A stretch of DNA of 64,000 bases from Deminuibacter soli (GCF_003412455.1 NZ_QTJU01000002.1:620001-684000); one strand, 5' to 3'. Positions 9,296 through 18,607 are shown, counted from the stretch's first letter. Translations and numbers: made by a program. Notes: a model not told the origin generated them from the letters alone.

Positions 9296-9532
9296 ATGGC
9301 TAGAGTATGTCAGGTTACAGGTAAAAAACCGATTGGCGGTCATTATGTTTCTCACTCGAACATTAAGACAAAACGCCGCTTTTTACCAAATTTACAGACC
9401 AAACGTTTTTTCTTTGCTGAAGAAGACCGTTGGGTAACATTGAAAGTGAGTGCAGAAGCGATCAGAACCATTAATAAGAATGGTTTGGCTACTGTTATTA
9501 AGGAAATGAGAGCTCAGGGAGCTAAAGTTTAA
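9296..9532 (+). CDS. rpmB: Ribosomal protein bL28
   Basis: A 78-residue large-subunit ribosomal protein. It begins [20 protein letters not shown] and contains the family segments [13 protein letters not shown] and [13 protein letters not shown]. It has only one cysteine, so it is a zinc-independent (C-minus) form. It heads the cluster rpmB, rpmG, DUF4295 protein, ftsY. No Shine-Dalgarno sequence precedes the ATG, normal for Bacteroidota. Confidence 0.98.
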   Translation: MARVCQVTGKKPIGGHYVSHSNIKTKRRFLPNLQTKRFFFAEEDRWVTLKVSAEAIRTINKNGLATVIKEMRAQGAKV

Positions 9533-9584
9533 CCCTTTGCGTTTGCAAGAGGGCATTAGTTAAATTTATAAAATTGCTTATACA

Positions 9585-9767
9585 ATGGCAAAGAAAGGCA
9601 ACAGAGTTCAGGTAATCCTGGAGTGTACTGAGCACAAGACCACAGGTCTTCCCGGTACAAGCCGTTACATTACCGTTAAGAACAAAAAGAATACTCCTGA
9701 GCGTCTGGAGTTGAAAAAGTTTAACCCCATTCTGAAAAAAGTAACTGTTCATAAAGAAATTAAATAG
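9585..9767 (+). CDS. rpmG: Ribosomal protein bL33
   Basis: A 60-residue large-subunit ribosomal protein. It begins [18 protein letters not shown] and has the family region [23 protein letters not shown]. The zinc-binding cysteine pairs of the other bL33 form are missing, so it is a C-minus paralogue. It lies 52 bases after rpmB and 2 bases before the next gene. Confidence 0.98.
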   Translation: MAKKGNRVQVILECTEHKTTGLPGTSRYITVKNKKNTPERLELKKFNPILKKVTVHKEIK

Positions 9768-9769
9768 TC

Positions 9770-9943
9770 ATGGCAAAAGCAGCTTCTAAGAACGCTAAAA
9801 TTAAAGATGCCAAGGCTTCAGCTGAAGCTAAAAACTGGACCAAAGTGATTAAGGCTGTTCGCAGTCCGAAAACCGGTGCATATACCTTTAAAGAGGCTAT
9901 CGTGCACAAAGAGAAAATCAAAGATTTTTTGGCTGAGAAATAA
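9770..9943 (+). CDS. DUF4295 small basic protein, probable ribosomal protein bL38
   Basis: A 57-residue lysine-rich protein starting MAKAASKNAKIKD and containing the conserved core KVIKAVRSPKTGAYTFKE. It follows rpmG by 2 bases and precedes ftsY. In Bacteroidota this position is occupied by the DUF4295 family. As I recall, a Flavobacterium ribosome structure assigned such a protein to the large subunit under the name bL38; I could not check this. The start ATG at 9770 and stop at 9941-9943 are clear. Confidence 0.88.
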   Translation: MAKAASKNAKIKDAKASAEAKNWTKVIKAVRSPKTGAYTFKEAIVHKEKIKDFLAEK

Positions 9944-9971
9944 CCGGTCCGATGCGTAGCATACTTTATTG

Positions 9972-10003
9972 AAAGCTGTCCTGATAAACATTGGGACAGC
10001 TTT
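9972..10003 (+). terminator. Terminator after the ribosomal protein cluster
   Basis: A 10-bp stem (AAAGCTGTCC / GGACAGCTTT) with 12-base loop, followed by T residues. It separates the ribosomal genes from ftsY. Confidence 0.75.
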
Positions 10004-10073
10004 TCCTGTTTACACTATTTTACCACATGCATAACAGGTACATGTTGCCTGTTTTCTAACTTAACATGCTCCT

Positions 10074-11033
10074 ATGAGTTTTTTAGGAAAGTTATTCGGA
10101 CGGAAAGAAAAAGAAAGTCTTGACCAGGGTTTGCAGAAGACCAAGGAAGGCTTCCTGTCTAAAATAACCAAGGCCATTGCCGGCAAAAGTACAGTAGACG
10201 AAGAAGTGCTCGATAACCTGGAAGATGCGCTGGTGGGTGCGGATGTGGGTATTGATACCACCATCCAGATCATCAAACGCATTGAAGCCAGGGTAAGCAG
10301 GGATAAATACCTCGGCAGCGGCGAACTCAACCGCATCCTGCAGGAAGAAATTCAGCAGGTGCTGGTAGATGCGCCCGAACAATCGTACCGCAACTTTGAA
10401 ACACCGGCAGGCATAAAACCCTATGTAATTCTCGTAGTAGGGGTAAATGGCGTAGGTAAAACCACTACCATCGGCAAACTCGCCCACAACTATAAAAAAG
10501 CAGGCCACGAGGTAATACTCGGCGCCGCAGATACCTTCAGGGCTGCTGCGGTAGATCAGCTCACCATCTGGAGCGAAAGGGTAGGCGTTCCCATTGTTAA
10601 ACAGGCCATGGGCAGCGACCCCAGCGCCGTAGCTTTCGATACTGTGCAAAGCGCCGTAGCCAAAAACGCAGGCGTGGTCATTATCGATACCGCAGGCCGC
10701 CTCCACAACAAGGCCCATTTAATGGAAGAACTGGGCAAAATAAAACGTGTGATCCGCAAAGTGATACCCGATGCCCCGCACGAGGTATTGCTGGTGCTCG
10801 ATGGCTCTACCGGGCAGAATGCGCTGGAACAGGCCCGCCAGTTCACCGCCGCTACAGATGTAAGCGCACTGGCCATTACCAAGCTCGATGGTACCGCAAA
10901 AGGCGGCGTGGTGCTGGCTATTGCCAACCAGTTGAAAATACCCGTTAAGTACATCGGTGTGGGTGAAAAAATGGAAGACCTGCTGATATTTGATAAACAC
11001 GAATTTGTAGACAGTTTGTTTAAAGCAGACTAG
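10074..11033 (+). CDS. ftsY: Signal recognition particle receptor FtsY
   Basis: A 319-residue SRP GTPase that receives ribosome-SRP complexes at the inner membrane. The N domain occupies about residues 1-110. The G domain shows GVNGVGKTTTIGKLA (P-loop, near residue 125), the insertion box DTFRAAAVDQL, DTAGRLHNK, and TKLDGTAKGG for guanine binding. The long acidic A domain of the E. coli protein is absent, as in many other bacteria. It is separated from the upstream ribosomal genes by a terminator. Confidence 0.97.
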   Translation: MSFLGKLFGRKEKESLDQGLQKTKEGFLSKITKAIAGKSTVDEEVLDNLEDALVGADVGIDTTIQIIKRIEARVSRDKYLGSGELNRILQEEIQQVLVDAPEQSYRNFETPAGIKPYVILVVGVNGVGKTTTIGKLAHNYKKAGHEVILGAADTFRAAAVDQLTIWSERVGVPIVKQAMGSDPSAVAFDTVQSAVAKNAGVVIIDTAGRLHNKAHLMEELGKIKRVIRKVIPDAPHEVLLVLDGSTGQNALEQARQFTAATDVSALAITKLDGTAKGGVVLAIANQLKIPVKYIGVGEKMEDLLIFDKHEFVDSLFKAD

Positions 11034-11239
11034 GTACAGACCCGCTGATATATAACAACAATTTGTAACCGTTGCTGCAAGGTTATGCCCCGCATGCCAT
11101 TGCAGTAGCGGATTTTTTTTATAACTTGTAGCCACTTTACCGGCCCGTACTCAACCTTTTACTGAGCGTGGTGTTATACCTTATTCCCATAAAACACCAG
11201 CTCATTAACCCAAGTTTTAACCACCTAAACCGTGTGAAC

Positions 11240-11656
11240 ATGAGGAGGCCATCACTTCTTTTTTTACTGCTATTAACAGCCGGATTGGCTGATTCATACC
11301 TGTCTGCTGGCCAGCCGGCTATTGAAAATAAAACGCCTGTTGCGGAATCGAAAATGGCTGAAAGTAAACTCGTTACAGAGAATATCATCAATAAATATGC
11401 AGAGCAAATTACCTTAACAGGCGATCAGCGCAGCGCCTTTACCGAAATACTTGCAGGCTATATTGAAGAAAAACAGAAGATACTTCCTTTACTTGAATCA
11501 AACAGAATAGATTACGACGCCAAACAATCCAGTTACTTTAATACCCTGCGCCTGAAACTCAGCAACATCCTGCTCAAAACACAATTAAAGAAGTTTATGC
11601 AGCTAAAACCCAGGGTAGCTGATTTTGAATCCAATCTGTATTATATCTATTATTAG
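11240..11656 (+). CDS. Hypothetical small exported protein
   Basis: A 138-residue protein of unknown function. The start at 11240 (MRRPSLLFLLLLTAGLADSYLSAG) gives a signal peptide directly at the N-terminus; the frame is open 72 bases further upstream without helping. The mature part is mostly helical and polar, with EQITLTGDQRSAFTEILAGYIEEKQKILPLLE resembling stress-type periplasmic helical proteins. It ends in YYIYY. It lies between ftsY and rimO with no clear link to either. Confidence 0.6.
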   Translation: MRRPSLLFLLLLTAGLADSYLSAGQPAIENKTPVAESKMAESKLVTENIINKYAEQITLTGDQRSAFTEILAGYIEEKQKILPLLESNRIDYDAKQSSYFNTLRLKLSNILLKTQLKKFMQLKPRVADFESNLYYIYY

Positions 11657-11760
11657 ATGGTTATATGGTTCGATGGCTTTGATGGTTGACATTCCTTCGC
11701 CGGCAAGGTGTCCTCACCGCAGCCATCAAACAATCAGGCCATCCCACCATCTAACCGATC
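11657..11760. repeat. Octamer arrays in opposite orientation around a degenerate hairpin
   Basis: GATGGTTA-TATGGTTC-GATGGCTT words run from 11656 to about 11690. Then comes GGTG-TCCT-CACC (11707-11718). From about 11720 the same word appears in reverse complement (CCATC) every 8 bases. The whole looks like a large symmetric element. Confidence 0.65.
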
Positions 11761-11789
11761 TTTAACTACCGTAATCCTCCCCGAATGCT

Positions 11790-11797
11790 TACCTTTG
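11790..11797 (+). promoter_or_regulatory. -7 element of the rimO promoter
   Basis: TACCTTTG is an exact match to TAnnTTTG, 10 bases before the rimO start codon. No good -33 TTTG is seen at the expected spacing. Confidence 0.5.
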
Positions 11798-11807
11798 CGC
11801 CTCAATT

Positions 11808-13118
11808 ATGAAGGCAAGAACATTACAGAAAGACAGAGTTAACATCATTACATTGGGTTGCAGTAAAAACCTGGTTGACAGTGAAGTGCTGAGCGGTCAG
11901 CTGGCTGCCAATGAAATTGATGTGGTGCACGAAAGCGGCAAACTCGATCACAATATCGTGGTGGTAAACACCTGTGGATTTATAGATAAGGCAAAGGAAG
12001 AAAGCATCAATACCATTCTTGACCAGGTAGAACTGAAAAAGAAAGGCAGGCTGGATAAAGTATATGTGACCGGTTGTTTGAGTGAACGCTACCGCGGCGA
12101 CCTGGAAGCAGAGATCCCTGAAGTGGATGCCTGGTTCGGTACCCTTGAACTGCCCCTGATTCTGAAACAGTTTGATGCCGACTACAAAACTGAACTGCTT
12201 GGTGAACGCATGCTGAGCACCCCAAAACATTACGCCTACCTGAAAATATCGGAAGGTTGCAACCGTACCTGTTCGTTCTGCGCCATTCCGCTGATGCGTG
12301 GCCAGCATGTTAGCCGTACCATGGAATCGCTGGTGGAAGAAGCAGAATCGCTTGTAAAAAAAGGTGTGAAGGAAGTAATGCTGATTGCACAGGAGCTTAC
12401 CTATTACGGCCTCGATCTCTACAAAAAAAGAATGCTGGCCGAACTGCTCGAACGCCTGGCAGCCGTAAAAGGGCTGGAATGGATTCGCCTGCACTATGCT
12501 TACCCCAACAAATTCCCCATGGAAGTGCTGGAAGTAATGCGCAAACACCCCAACATTTGTAACTATCTGGATATGCCTTTGCAGCATGCCAGTGACAATA
12601 TGCTCAAGGCAATGAAACGCCAGAGCACCCGCACCGAGATTGAACAGCTGGTTGCAGATATCCGTGCTACCAATCCCGGTATTTGCCTGCGCACCACCCT
12701 CATCACCGGTTTCCCCGGCGAAACACGTGAAGATGTGGAAGAAGTAAAAGACTTTTTACAGAAAATGCGTTTCGACCGCGTAGGCATCTTCACCTACAGC
12801 CACGAAGAAGGCACCAGCGCACACGACCTCGCAGACGATATTCCTGCCGATGAAAAACAGGCCCGTGCGCAGGAAATCATGGAAGTGCAGCAGGAGATCA
12901 GCTATGAGAAAAACCTCGAGAAAGTAGGTAAGGTATTCAAGGTCATTATCGATAAAAAAGAAGCCGGCCGCTACCTGGGCAGAACCGAGTTTGACAGCGT
13001 GGAAGTAGACAATGAAGTAGTGATACAGTCATCCGGGAAACTCACCCCCGGCGACTTCGTGAACGTAAAAATCACCCGCGCCTACGATTACGACCTGGAA
13101 GGGGAAGTTGTGGAATAA
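11808..13118 (+). CDS. rimO: Ribosomal protein uS12 methylthiotransferase RimO
   Basis: A 436-residue radical-SAM enzyme that methylthiolates the conserved aspartate of ribosomal protein uS12. The N-terminal UPF0004 domain has ITLGCSKNLVDSE and VVNTCGFI. The radical-SAM cluster motif is CNRTCSFC near residue 150. A C-terminal TRAM domain (about residues 370-436) is present. The signature LGCSKNLVDSE distinguishes it from MiaB. It has a -7 promoter element a few bases upstream and is monocistronic; a long repeat field follows. Confidence 0.96.
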   Translation: MKARTLQKDRVNIITLGCSKNLVDSEVLSGQLAANEIDVVHESGKLDHNIVVVNTCGFIDKAKEESINTILDQVELKKKGRLDKVYVTGCLSERYRGDLEAEIPEVDAWFGTLELPLILKQFDADYKTELLGERMLSTPKHYAYLKISEGCNRTCSFCAIPLMRGQHVSRTMESLVEEAESLVKKGVKEVMLIAQELTYYGLDLYKKRMLAELLERLAAVKGLEWIRLHYAYPNKFPMEVLEVMRKHPNICNYLDMPLQHASDNMLKAMKRQSTRTEIEQLVADIRATNPGICLRTTLITGFPGETREDVEEVKDFLQKMRFDRVGIFTYSHEEGTSAHDLADDIPADEKQARAQEIMEVQQEISYEKNLEKVGKVFKVIIDKKEAGRYLGRTEFDSVEVDNEVVIQSSGKLTPGDFVNVKITRAYDYDLEGEVVE

Positions 13119-13122
13119 GGGT

Positions 13123-13182
13123 TTGATGGCTGGATGGTTTGATAGCTTGATTGTTTGATGGCTGAATGGTTAAATGGCTGTA
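13123..13182. repeat. Tandem 8-mers GATGGnnn
   Basis: Seven consecutive 8-base words: GATGGCTG, GATGGTTT, GATAGCTT, GATTGTTT, GATGGCTG, AATGGTTA, AATGGCTG. They begin a few bases after the rimO stop codon. Confidence 0.8.
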
Positions 13183-13200
13183 TCAATTGTTCACTGCAAT

Positions 13201-13765
13201 TGACGATTCACGAATAGGGCTCGCTAAGATCGTCTCGACTGGGAAACAGCGGCAAGCTGCAAGCTACGAGCTGCAAGCTTGTTTAATCATAAATCGCCTC
13301 CGGCGACAGTCTGATACCCGCCAAAATCACTCACGACTGACGACTGACGATTCAACGGCGTTTAGTTAAGCGTGATTGATATTTTTACCGCAAAGAACGC
13401 AAAGGGAAAACCCACAAAGTTCACAAAGAGGTTGTTAACTAAACGACATTGACTGACGATTCACGAATAAGGCTCGCTAAGATCGTCTCGACTGGGAAAC
13501 AGCGGCAAGCTGCAAGCTACGAGCTGCAAGCTTGTTTAATCATAAATCGCCTCCGGCGACAGTCTGATACCCGCCAAAATCACTCACGACTGACGATTCA
13601 CGAATAGGGCTCGCTAAGATCGTCTCGACTGGGAAACAGCGGCAAGCTGCAAGCTACGAGCTGCAAGCTTGTTTAATCATAAATCGCCTCCGGCGACAGT
13701 CTGATACCCGCCAAAATCAATCACGACTGACGATTCACGAATAGGGCTCGCTAAGATCGTCTCGA
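13201..13765. repeat. Composite array A: 137-bp unit, three copies and a partial fourth
   Basis: Near-identical units start at 13201, 13454 and 13591, and a fourth starts at 13728 and diverges after about 38 bases. Each unit contains TGACGATTCACGAATAGG, GCTCGCTAAGATCGTCTCGA, four AGCT-based 7-mers, and GCCTCCGGCGACAGTCTGAT. Copies two and three are exactly adjacent; copies one and two are separated by the MITE-like element at 13353-13451. A related but different unit makes the array at 51459-52255. No coding sequence is seen. Confidence 0.9.
13353..13451. mobile_element. MITE-like element with 17-bp terminal inverted repeats
   Basis: Left end CAACGGCGTTTAGTTAA (13353-13369) and right end TTAACTAAACGACATTG (13435-13451) are inverted repeats with two mismatches. 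The 65-base interior contains 9-mers CGCAAAGAA / CGCAAAGGG / CACAAAGTT. It sits between two copies of repeat array A. The ends match the element at 19491-19660. Confidence 0.6.
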
Positions 13766-13893
13766 CTGTCGATTCTCGATTCTCGACATCAGGCTCGCTA
13801 AGATCCTGTTACCCACACCGGCTGACGATTTACGGATGAACGGCTAAAAAGGCAATGCCGAATTGTGTAACTTGCCTAACTTATTATAGTGTT

Positions 13894-15489
13894 ATGGAAG
13901 CCAAGCACACATATCTATCGTACGAAGAGACAGGCTATTATTCAAAGATTGTTATAGATTACCTGCAGCAGCATCCGCAACTGCAACCATTTTACCAGGA
14001 TGCACCCACCCGCGAAGGCCTGGCCGAAGCGATGGCTGAACGGCGTAAATTCGCCGGTCACCGCGATACGCTGGTTGCCGCCCTGCACCAGCAATACGCC
14101 TCGCTGGAGGTAGCGCCTGCACTGGCTAACAACATCAACGCGCTGTTAAGCAACGATACTTTTACCATTACCACGGCACACCAGCCCAACATCTTTACCG
14201 GTCCGCTTTACTTTATTTATAAAATACTGCACACCATAAAACTGGCGGAGTTCTGCACAAAGGAATTCCCCGGTGCACGATTTGTGCCGGTGTATTACAT
14301 GGGCAGTGAAGATGCTGACCTGGACGAGCTGGGCAGTATCACGCTGGATGGTAAAAAATACAATTGGCAAACCAAACAAACCGGTGCTGTTGGCCGCATG
14401 AAAGTAGACAAGGCTTTCCTGGCCCTGGTTACCGAAATGGAAGGCCAGCTGGGTATACTGCCGCATGCAGCAGAAATCATCGGGCTGTTTAAACAATATT
14501 ATACTGCAGGCACCACCATTCAGCAGGCAACACTGGGTTTGGTGAATGCGCTGTTTGGTACATACGGACTGGTGGTGCTGGTACCTGACGAGCCCGCCCT
14601 GAAAGCGGTATTTAAACCCGTGATTAAAAGAGAACTGCTCGAAGGTTTTTCGCACAAAGAGGTGGCGGTTACCGTAGCCGAGCTGGAGAAAAACTATAAA
14701 GTGCAGGCCGCAGGGCGTGAGCTGAATTTGTTTTACCTCATCAACGACCGCCGCGAACGCATTGAACGAAACGGCGATCACTTTGAAGTAGTGGGCCTTA
14801 ACCTGCGTTTTACAGCAGAAGAAATACTGGCTGAATTAGACCATCATCCCGGGCGGTTTAGCCCGAATGTGATACTGCGCGGTGTTTTCCAGGAAACGGT
14901 GTTACCGGGTATTGCCTTTATTGGTGGTGGTGGTGAGCTGGCTTACTGGCTTGAGCTGAAGCGGGTATTTGCAGCTGCAGGTGTACCTTACCCGGTGCTG
15001 GTATTGCGCAACTCATTTTTACTGGTGAACGGCAAATGGCAGGAGCAGTTGCAGAAACTGGGCATTACCGCTGCCGAAGCTTTTCAGCCGGAGCACGAGC
15101 TGATGAATACAATTGTACAGCAGCACGGGACGCAGAAAATTGGCCTGAATGGCGAGCTGGGCAAGGTAAAGGAGCTGTACCGGCAAATAAGCGAAACGGC
15201 TGGCGCGGTAGATGTGAGCCTGCAGCAACATGTGGCTGCATTGCAGACACGTGCGGTTCAAAAACTGGAAGAACTGGAGAAAAAGATGCTGCGGGCAGAG
15301 AAGCGTAAACACAGCACCACGCAAAGACAATTGTCACATCTGAAAGCCGCATTGTTCCCCAACGATAATTTACAGGAACGTGTAGAAAACATGGCCGGCG
15401 TATACGCCCTTTACGGGCAGGCGCTGCTGAATATGTTGCTGCAACAGTCACCTGCCCTTGAACAGGAGTTTGTAATCTTATTTATATAG
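13894..15489 (+). CDS. bshC: Bacillithiol synthase BshC
   Basis: A 531-residue cysteine ligase catalysing the last step of bacillithiol synthesis (adding cysteine to glucosaminyl-malate). The family segments [34 protein letters not shown] and the C-terminal coiled coil ([23 protein letters not shown]) are visible. The start at 13894 ([14 protein letters not shown]) fits the family; an ATG at 13855 would add 13 unlike residues. bshA and bshB are not in this window. Its 3' end overlaps the oppositely oriented purE by 8 bases. Confidence 0.95.
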   Translation: MEAKHTYLSYEETGYYSKIVIDYLQQHPQLQPFYQDAPTREGLAEAMAERRKFAGHRDTLVAALHQQYASLEVAPALANNINALLSNDTFTITTAHQPNIFTGPLYFIYKILHTIKLAEFCTKEFPGARFVPVYYMGSEDADLDELGSITLDGKKYNWQTKQTGAVGRMKVDKAFLALVTEMEGQLGILPHAAEIIGLFKQYYTAGTTIQQATLGLVNALFGTYGLVVLVPDEPALKAVFKPVIKRELLEGFSHKEVAVTVAELEKNYKVQAAGRELNLFYLINDRRERIERNGDHFEVVGLNLRFTAEEILAELDHHPGRFSPNVILRGVFQETVLPGIAFIGGGGELAYWLELKRVFAAAGVPYPVLVLRNSFLLVNGKWQEQLQKLGITAAEAFQPEHELMNTIVQQHGTQKIGLNGELGKVKELYRQISETAGAVDVSLQQHVAALQTRAVQKLEELEKKMLRAEKRKHSTTQRQLSHLKAALFPNDNLQERVENMAGVYALYGQALLNMLLQQSPALEQEFVILFI

Positions 15490-16009
15490 AAGTTGTACCG
15501 CTGTCAAACTGGTTGGGCCATTCACCCGCCAGTTTGCCGGCTTTTTCTTTCACGGCCTGGTTCATGGCCATTTTGTAATCTTTCATTTTTTGTACCAGGG
15601 CAGGGTTGCCTGTGCCCAGTATCTGTACTGCCAGCAAACCGGCATTTTTTGCTGCATTGAGTGCTACAGTCGCTACCGGCACGCCATTGGGCATCTGCAG
15701 AATGCTTAACAAAGAATCCCAGCCATCAATTGAATTGGATGATTTTACCGGAACGCCGATCACGGGCAACGGTGTAACGGCAGCCACCATACCGGGCAAG
15801 TGCGCTGCACCGCCTGCACCGGCAATAATCACTTTTAAACCGCGGGCTACGGCTGTTTCTGCATATTGTATCATGCGCAGCGGTGTGCGGTGCGCCGATA
15901 CAACGGTTAATTCAAACGGAATGGCAAATTCCTGCAATACATTGGCGGCATCCTGCATTACTTTCAAATCACTGTCGCTGCCCATGATAATACCTACTTG
16001 TGGTGACAT
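15482..16009 (-). CDS. purE: N5-carboxyaminoimidazole ribonucleotide mutase PurE
   Basis: A 175-residue class I PurE, which converts N5-CAIR to CAIR in purine synthesis. Seen motifs: [11 protein letters not shown] near the N-terminus, SAHRTP (substrate-binding and catalytic His), and [13 protein letters not shown]. It lies 6 bases after purK on the same strand, forming the usual purKE pair in the order purK then purE. Its last codons overlap the end of bshC, read from the opposite strand. Confidence 0.98.
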   Translation of the reverse strand: MSPQVGIIMGSDSDLKVMQDAANVLQEFAIPFELTVVSAHRTPLRMIQYAETAVARGLKVIIAGAGGAAHLPGMVAAVTPLPVIGVPVKSSNSIDGWDSLLSILQMPNGVPVATVALNAAKNAGLLAVQILGTGNPALVQKMKDYKMAMNQAVKEKAGKLAGEWPNQFDSGTTSI

Positions 16010-16015
16010 GCTGTA

Positions 16016-17146
16016 TTAATTAGTTGTTTGTGTAATAACCTTAAGTATATTTTTAATACGGTGCGCCTTGTATGTTAAATCGCCGCGCTCGTTGCTGATA
16101 ATGGTTACATGGCCCATTTTGCGGCCGGGCTTGGTAACAGTTTTGCCATACAGGTGCACAAACACATTGTCCATTTTCATTACCTCATCCAGTCCCTCGT
16201 AATAGGCCGGTCCGCTATGCCCTTCAGCGCCTACCAGGTTTACCATGGATGCAGGTAACACCGGTTTGGTATTGCCCAGCGGGTAATCGAGCAGTATGCG
16301 CCACAGCATATCAAACTGGCTGCTGTAGTTGCCTTCAATGGTGTGGTGACCGCTGTTGTGTACGCGCGGCGCGGTTTCATTTACCAGCACTTCGTCGTTT
16401 ATGTCTACAAACAATTCAATGGCAAACAGGCCTGGACTTTTCAGTGATTTCACCACTTTCAGTGCAATGGCTTCTGCTTTCCATAAAACGCGTTGTACCA
16501 GGTCTGCCGGGCTAATCTGGTAATCCAGCAGGTTCAGCACAGGGTCAACCACCATTTCTGCAGGCGGGTAAATCGCTGTTTCACCTTTGGCATTCATGGC
16601 TACGATAATGGCGATTTCCTTTTTAATCTTCACCATTTTTTCCAGTACGGCAGGTGCATCAAAAGCTTTTGACAGGTCGCCTTTTTCTTTCAGTACCTGT
16701 ACACCTTTACCATCGTAACCGCCTTCGCCTATTTTGTGTACCGCAGGTAAAAAGTCAGTGTGTTTGTTTATTTCATCAGCCTTCTGTGTAATCACAAAAG
16801 CAGGGGAAGGAATTTCATTGTCGTGGTAAAACTGCTTCTGAACAATTTTATTCTTGATAATTTTGATGGCCGAAGCGCTGGGATAAACGCGTACGCCTTC
16901 TGCTTCCAGTTTTTCGAGTGCTTCCACGTTCACTGCTTCAATTTCAATGGTGAGTGCGTCGAGCTGTTTGCCGAAATTATACACGGTGTCGAAATCGCGG
17001 ATATCGCCTTTCACAAAGTGATGACAGAGATGCGCGGCGGGACAGTTTTCATCATTTTCCAATACAAAAGTTTCTGCTACGTAGTTTGTACCGGCCTGTA
17101 ACAGCATGCGCCCAAGCTGTCCGCCACCAAGAATGCCTATTTTCAT
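16016..17146 (-). CDS. purK: N5-carboxyaminoimidazole ribonucleotide synthase PurK
   Basis: A 376-residue ATP-grasp enzyme that uses ATP and bicarbonate to carboxylate AIR. The N-terminus MKIGILGGGQLGRMLLQAG, the glycine-rich GEGGYDGKGVQVL loop, and NETAPRVHNSGHHTIE near residue 265 identify it. The start at 17146 is chosen because the motif begins there; a longer frame to 17206 is not family-like. It is the first gene of a purK-purE operon. Confidence 0.98.
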   Translation of the reverse strand: MKIGILGGGQLGRMLLQAGTNYVAETFVLENDENCPAAHLCHHFVKGDIRDFDTVYNFGKQLDALTIEIEAVNVEALEKLEAEGVRVYPSASAIKIIKNKIVQKQFYHDNEIPSPAFVITQKADEINKHTDFLPAVHKIGEGGYDGKGVQVLKEKGDLSKAFDAPAVLEKMVKIKKEIAIIVAMNAKGETAIYPPAEMVVDPVLNLLDYQISPADLVQRVLWKAEAIALKVVKSLKSPGLFAIELFVDINDEVLVNETAPRVHNSGHHTIEGNYSSQFDMLWRILLDYPLGNTKPVLPASMVNLVGAEGHSGPAYYEGLDEVMKMDNVFVHLYGKTVTKPGRKMGHVTIISNERGDLTYKAHRIKNILKVITQTTN

Positions 17147-17211
17147 AAATGCTGAATATGCGGCGAAGATAAGTATTTCAGTGTGAGAGCGGTTGCGGCA
17201 GGGCAACAGGC

Positions 17212-17243
17212 TTGGCCGGTTGCAGGCAAATACCTTATATTTG
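17212..17243 (+). promoter_or_regulatory. Candidate promoter upstream of hppD
   Basis: TTG at 17212-17214 and TATATTTG at 17236-17243 (exact TAnnTTTG) are 21 bases apart. The hppD start is 230 bases further on, so the leader would be long and includes a short reading frame and a hairpin. Confidence 0.5.
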
Positions 17244-17252
17244 TTACAACGA

Positions 17253-17345
17253 ATGCTACCAGATTACCCGCATAAACTTTTTGCCGACAGGCGTGGCGAT
17301 TACTCGCTGCTGATGGAAACATTGGCCATGGATTCGTTGGCATAA
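17253..17345 (+). CDS. Possible 30-residue leader peptide before hppD
   Basis: A short frame from ATG 17253 to TAA 17343-17345 reads MLPDYPHKLFADRRGDYSLL and ten more residues. It starts 10 bases after an exact -7 element. It could be a leader, a gene remnant or chance; I recognise no family. An 8-bp hairpin (17361-17381) follows it. Confidence 0.2.
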   Translation: MLPDYPHKLFADRRGDYSLLMETLAMDSLA

Positions 17346-17473
17346 TTCTCCCGCACTTCCCGGTAACCCTACCGGTTACCGATTTACCGTTTACAACATA
17401 ACCAACCTGCCCTGCTGCGAAAAACAGCCTGTGGCAATGTGTTTGGCTATTCCACCTCTTTAAAACTCCTATT

Positions 17474-18607
17474 ATGGAAACAATGATTGCGGCCCAGGGC
17501 AACAAAGCAAAACAGCAGGATTTTTTGCCTTTGCAGGGTACAGACTATGTAGAATTTTATGTGGGCAACGCCCGCCAGGCAGCCCATTATTATAAAACCG
17601 CATTCGGGTTTCAGAGCCTGGCTTATGCGGGCCCCGAAACCGGTGTAAAAGACCGCGCGAGTTATGCGGTTACGCAAAACAAGCTCACGTTTGTATTTAC
17701 CACACCATTGCGCAGCGATAACCCCATAGCCGATCATATTTACAAACACGGCGACGGCGTAAAAGTCCTGGCCCTGCGTGTGGACGATGCCACCGATGCC
17801 TGGAAACAAACCACAGCGCGTGGCGGCAAAAGCTACCTGGAGCCGGTTCATTTAAAAGATGCGCATGGTGAAGTGGTCATGTCAGGCATTCATACCTATG
17901 GCGATACCGTACACCTGTTTATTGAACGCAAAAACTACAAAGGTGCCTTTTTGCCCGGCTTTGAGAAATGGGAAACACCCTATTACCAGCCTGCTTCAAC
18001 CGGCCTGCTGTATGTTGACCATTGCGTAGGCAATGTGGGCTGGAACCAGATGAACCCCTGGGTAAAATTTTATGAAGAAGTGATGGGTTTCCGCAATATC
18101 CTGAGCTTTGACGACAACGATATTTCTACCGAATATTCCGCGCTCATGAGTAAGGTAATGAGCAATGGCAATGGCTTTGTGAAGTTCCCCATCAATGAAC
18201 CCGCAGAAGGCAAAAAGAAATCGCAGGTAGAAGAGTACCTGGATTTTTACAATGGAGAAGGCGTACAGCATGTGGCGCTGGCAACCAATAATATTATTGA
18301 AACAGTAACCGACCTCCGCAGCAGGGGGGTAGAGTTTTTGCGCGTGCCCGCTTCGTATTATGAAGAGGTGCTCGACAGGGTGGGTGAAATTGATGAAGAC
18401 CTGGCCCCTTTAAGTGAACTCGGTATTTTGATTGACCGGGATGATGAAGGTTACCTGTTGCAGATTTTTACAAAGCCCGTTGAAGACCGCCCCACAGTTT
18501 TTTTTGAAATTATCCAGCGCAAGGGCGCACAGAGTTTTGGCAAGGGTAATTTCAAGGCATTATTCGAAGCCATTGAACGTGAGCAGGAATTAAGAGGCAA
18601 TCTCTAA
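17474..18607 (+). CDS. hppD: 4-hydroxyphenylpyruvate dioxygenase
   Basis: A 377-residue non-haem iron enzyme converting 4-hydroxyphenylpyruvate to homogentisate in tyrosine breakdown. Two vicinal-oxygen-chelate halves are visible. Iron ligands are the histidine in YVDHCVGNV, the histidine in GVQHVALATNN, and the glutamate in FFEIIQRKG. Length matches bacterial HppD. The following homogentisate dioxygenase is not in the window. A terminator follows at 18633. Confidence 0.97.
   Translation: METMIAAQGNKAKQQDFLPLQGTDYVEFYVGNARQAAHYYKTAFGFQSLAYAGPETGVKDRASYAVTQNKLTFVFTTPLRSDNPIADHIYKHGDGVKVLALRVDDATDAWKQTTARGGKSYLEPVHLKDAHGEVVMSGIHTYGDTVHLFIERKNYKGAFLPGFEKWETPYYQPASTGLLYVDHCVGNVGWNQMNPWVKFYEEVMGFRNILSFDDNDISTEYSALMSKVMSNGNGFVKFPINEPAEGKKKSQVEEYLDFYNGEGVQHVALATNNIIETVTDLRSRGVEFLRVPASYYEEVLDRVGEIDEDLAPLSELGILIDRDDEGYLLQIFTKPVEDRPTVFFEIIQRKGAQSFGKGNFKALFEAIEREQELRGNL

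Noticed and set aside
13201-13765. Possible CRISPR array
   Set aside because: The repeating unit is 137 bp with almost no unique sequence between copies, and no cas genes are in the window.
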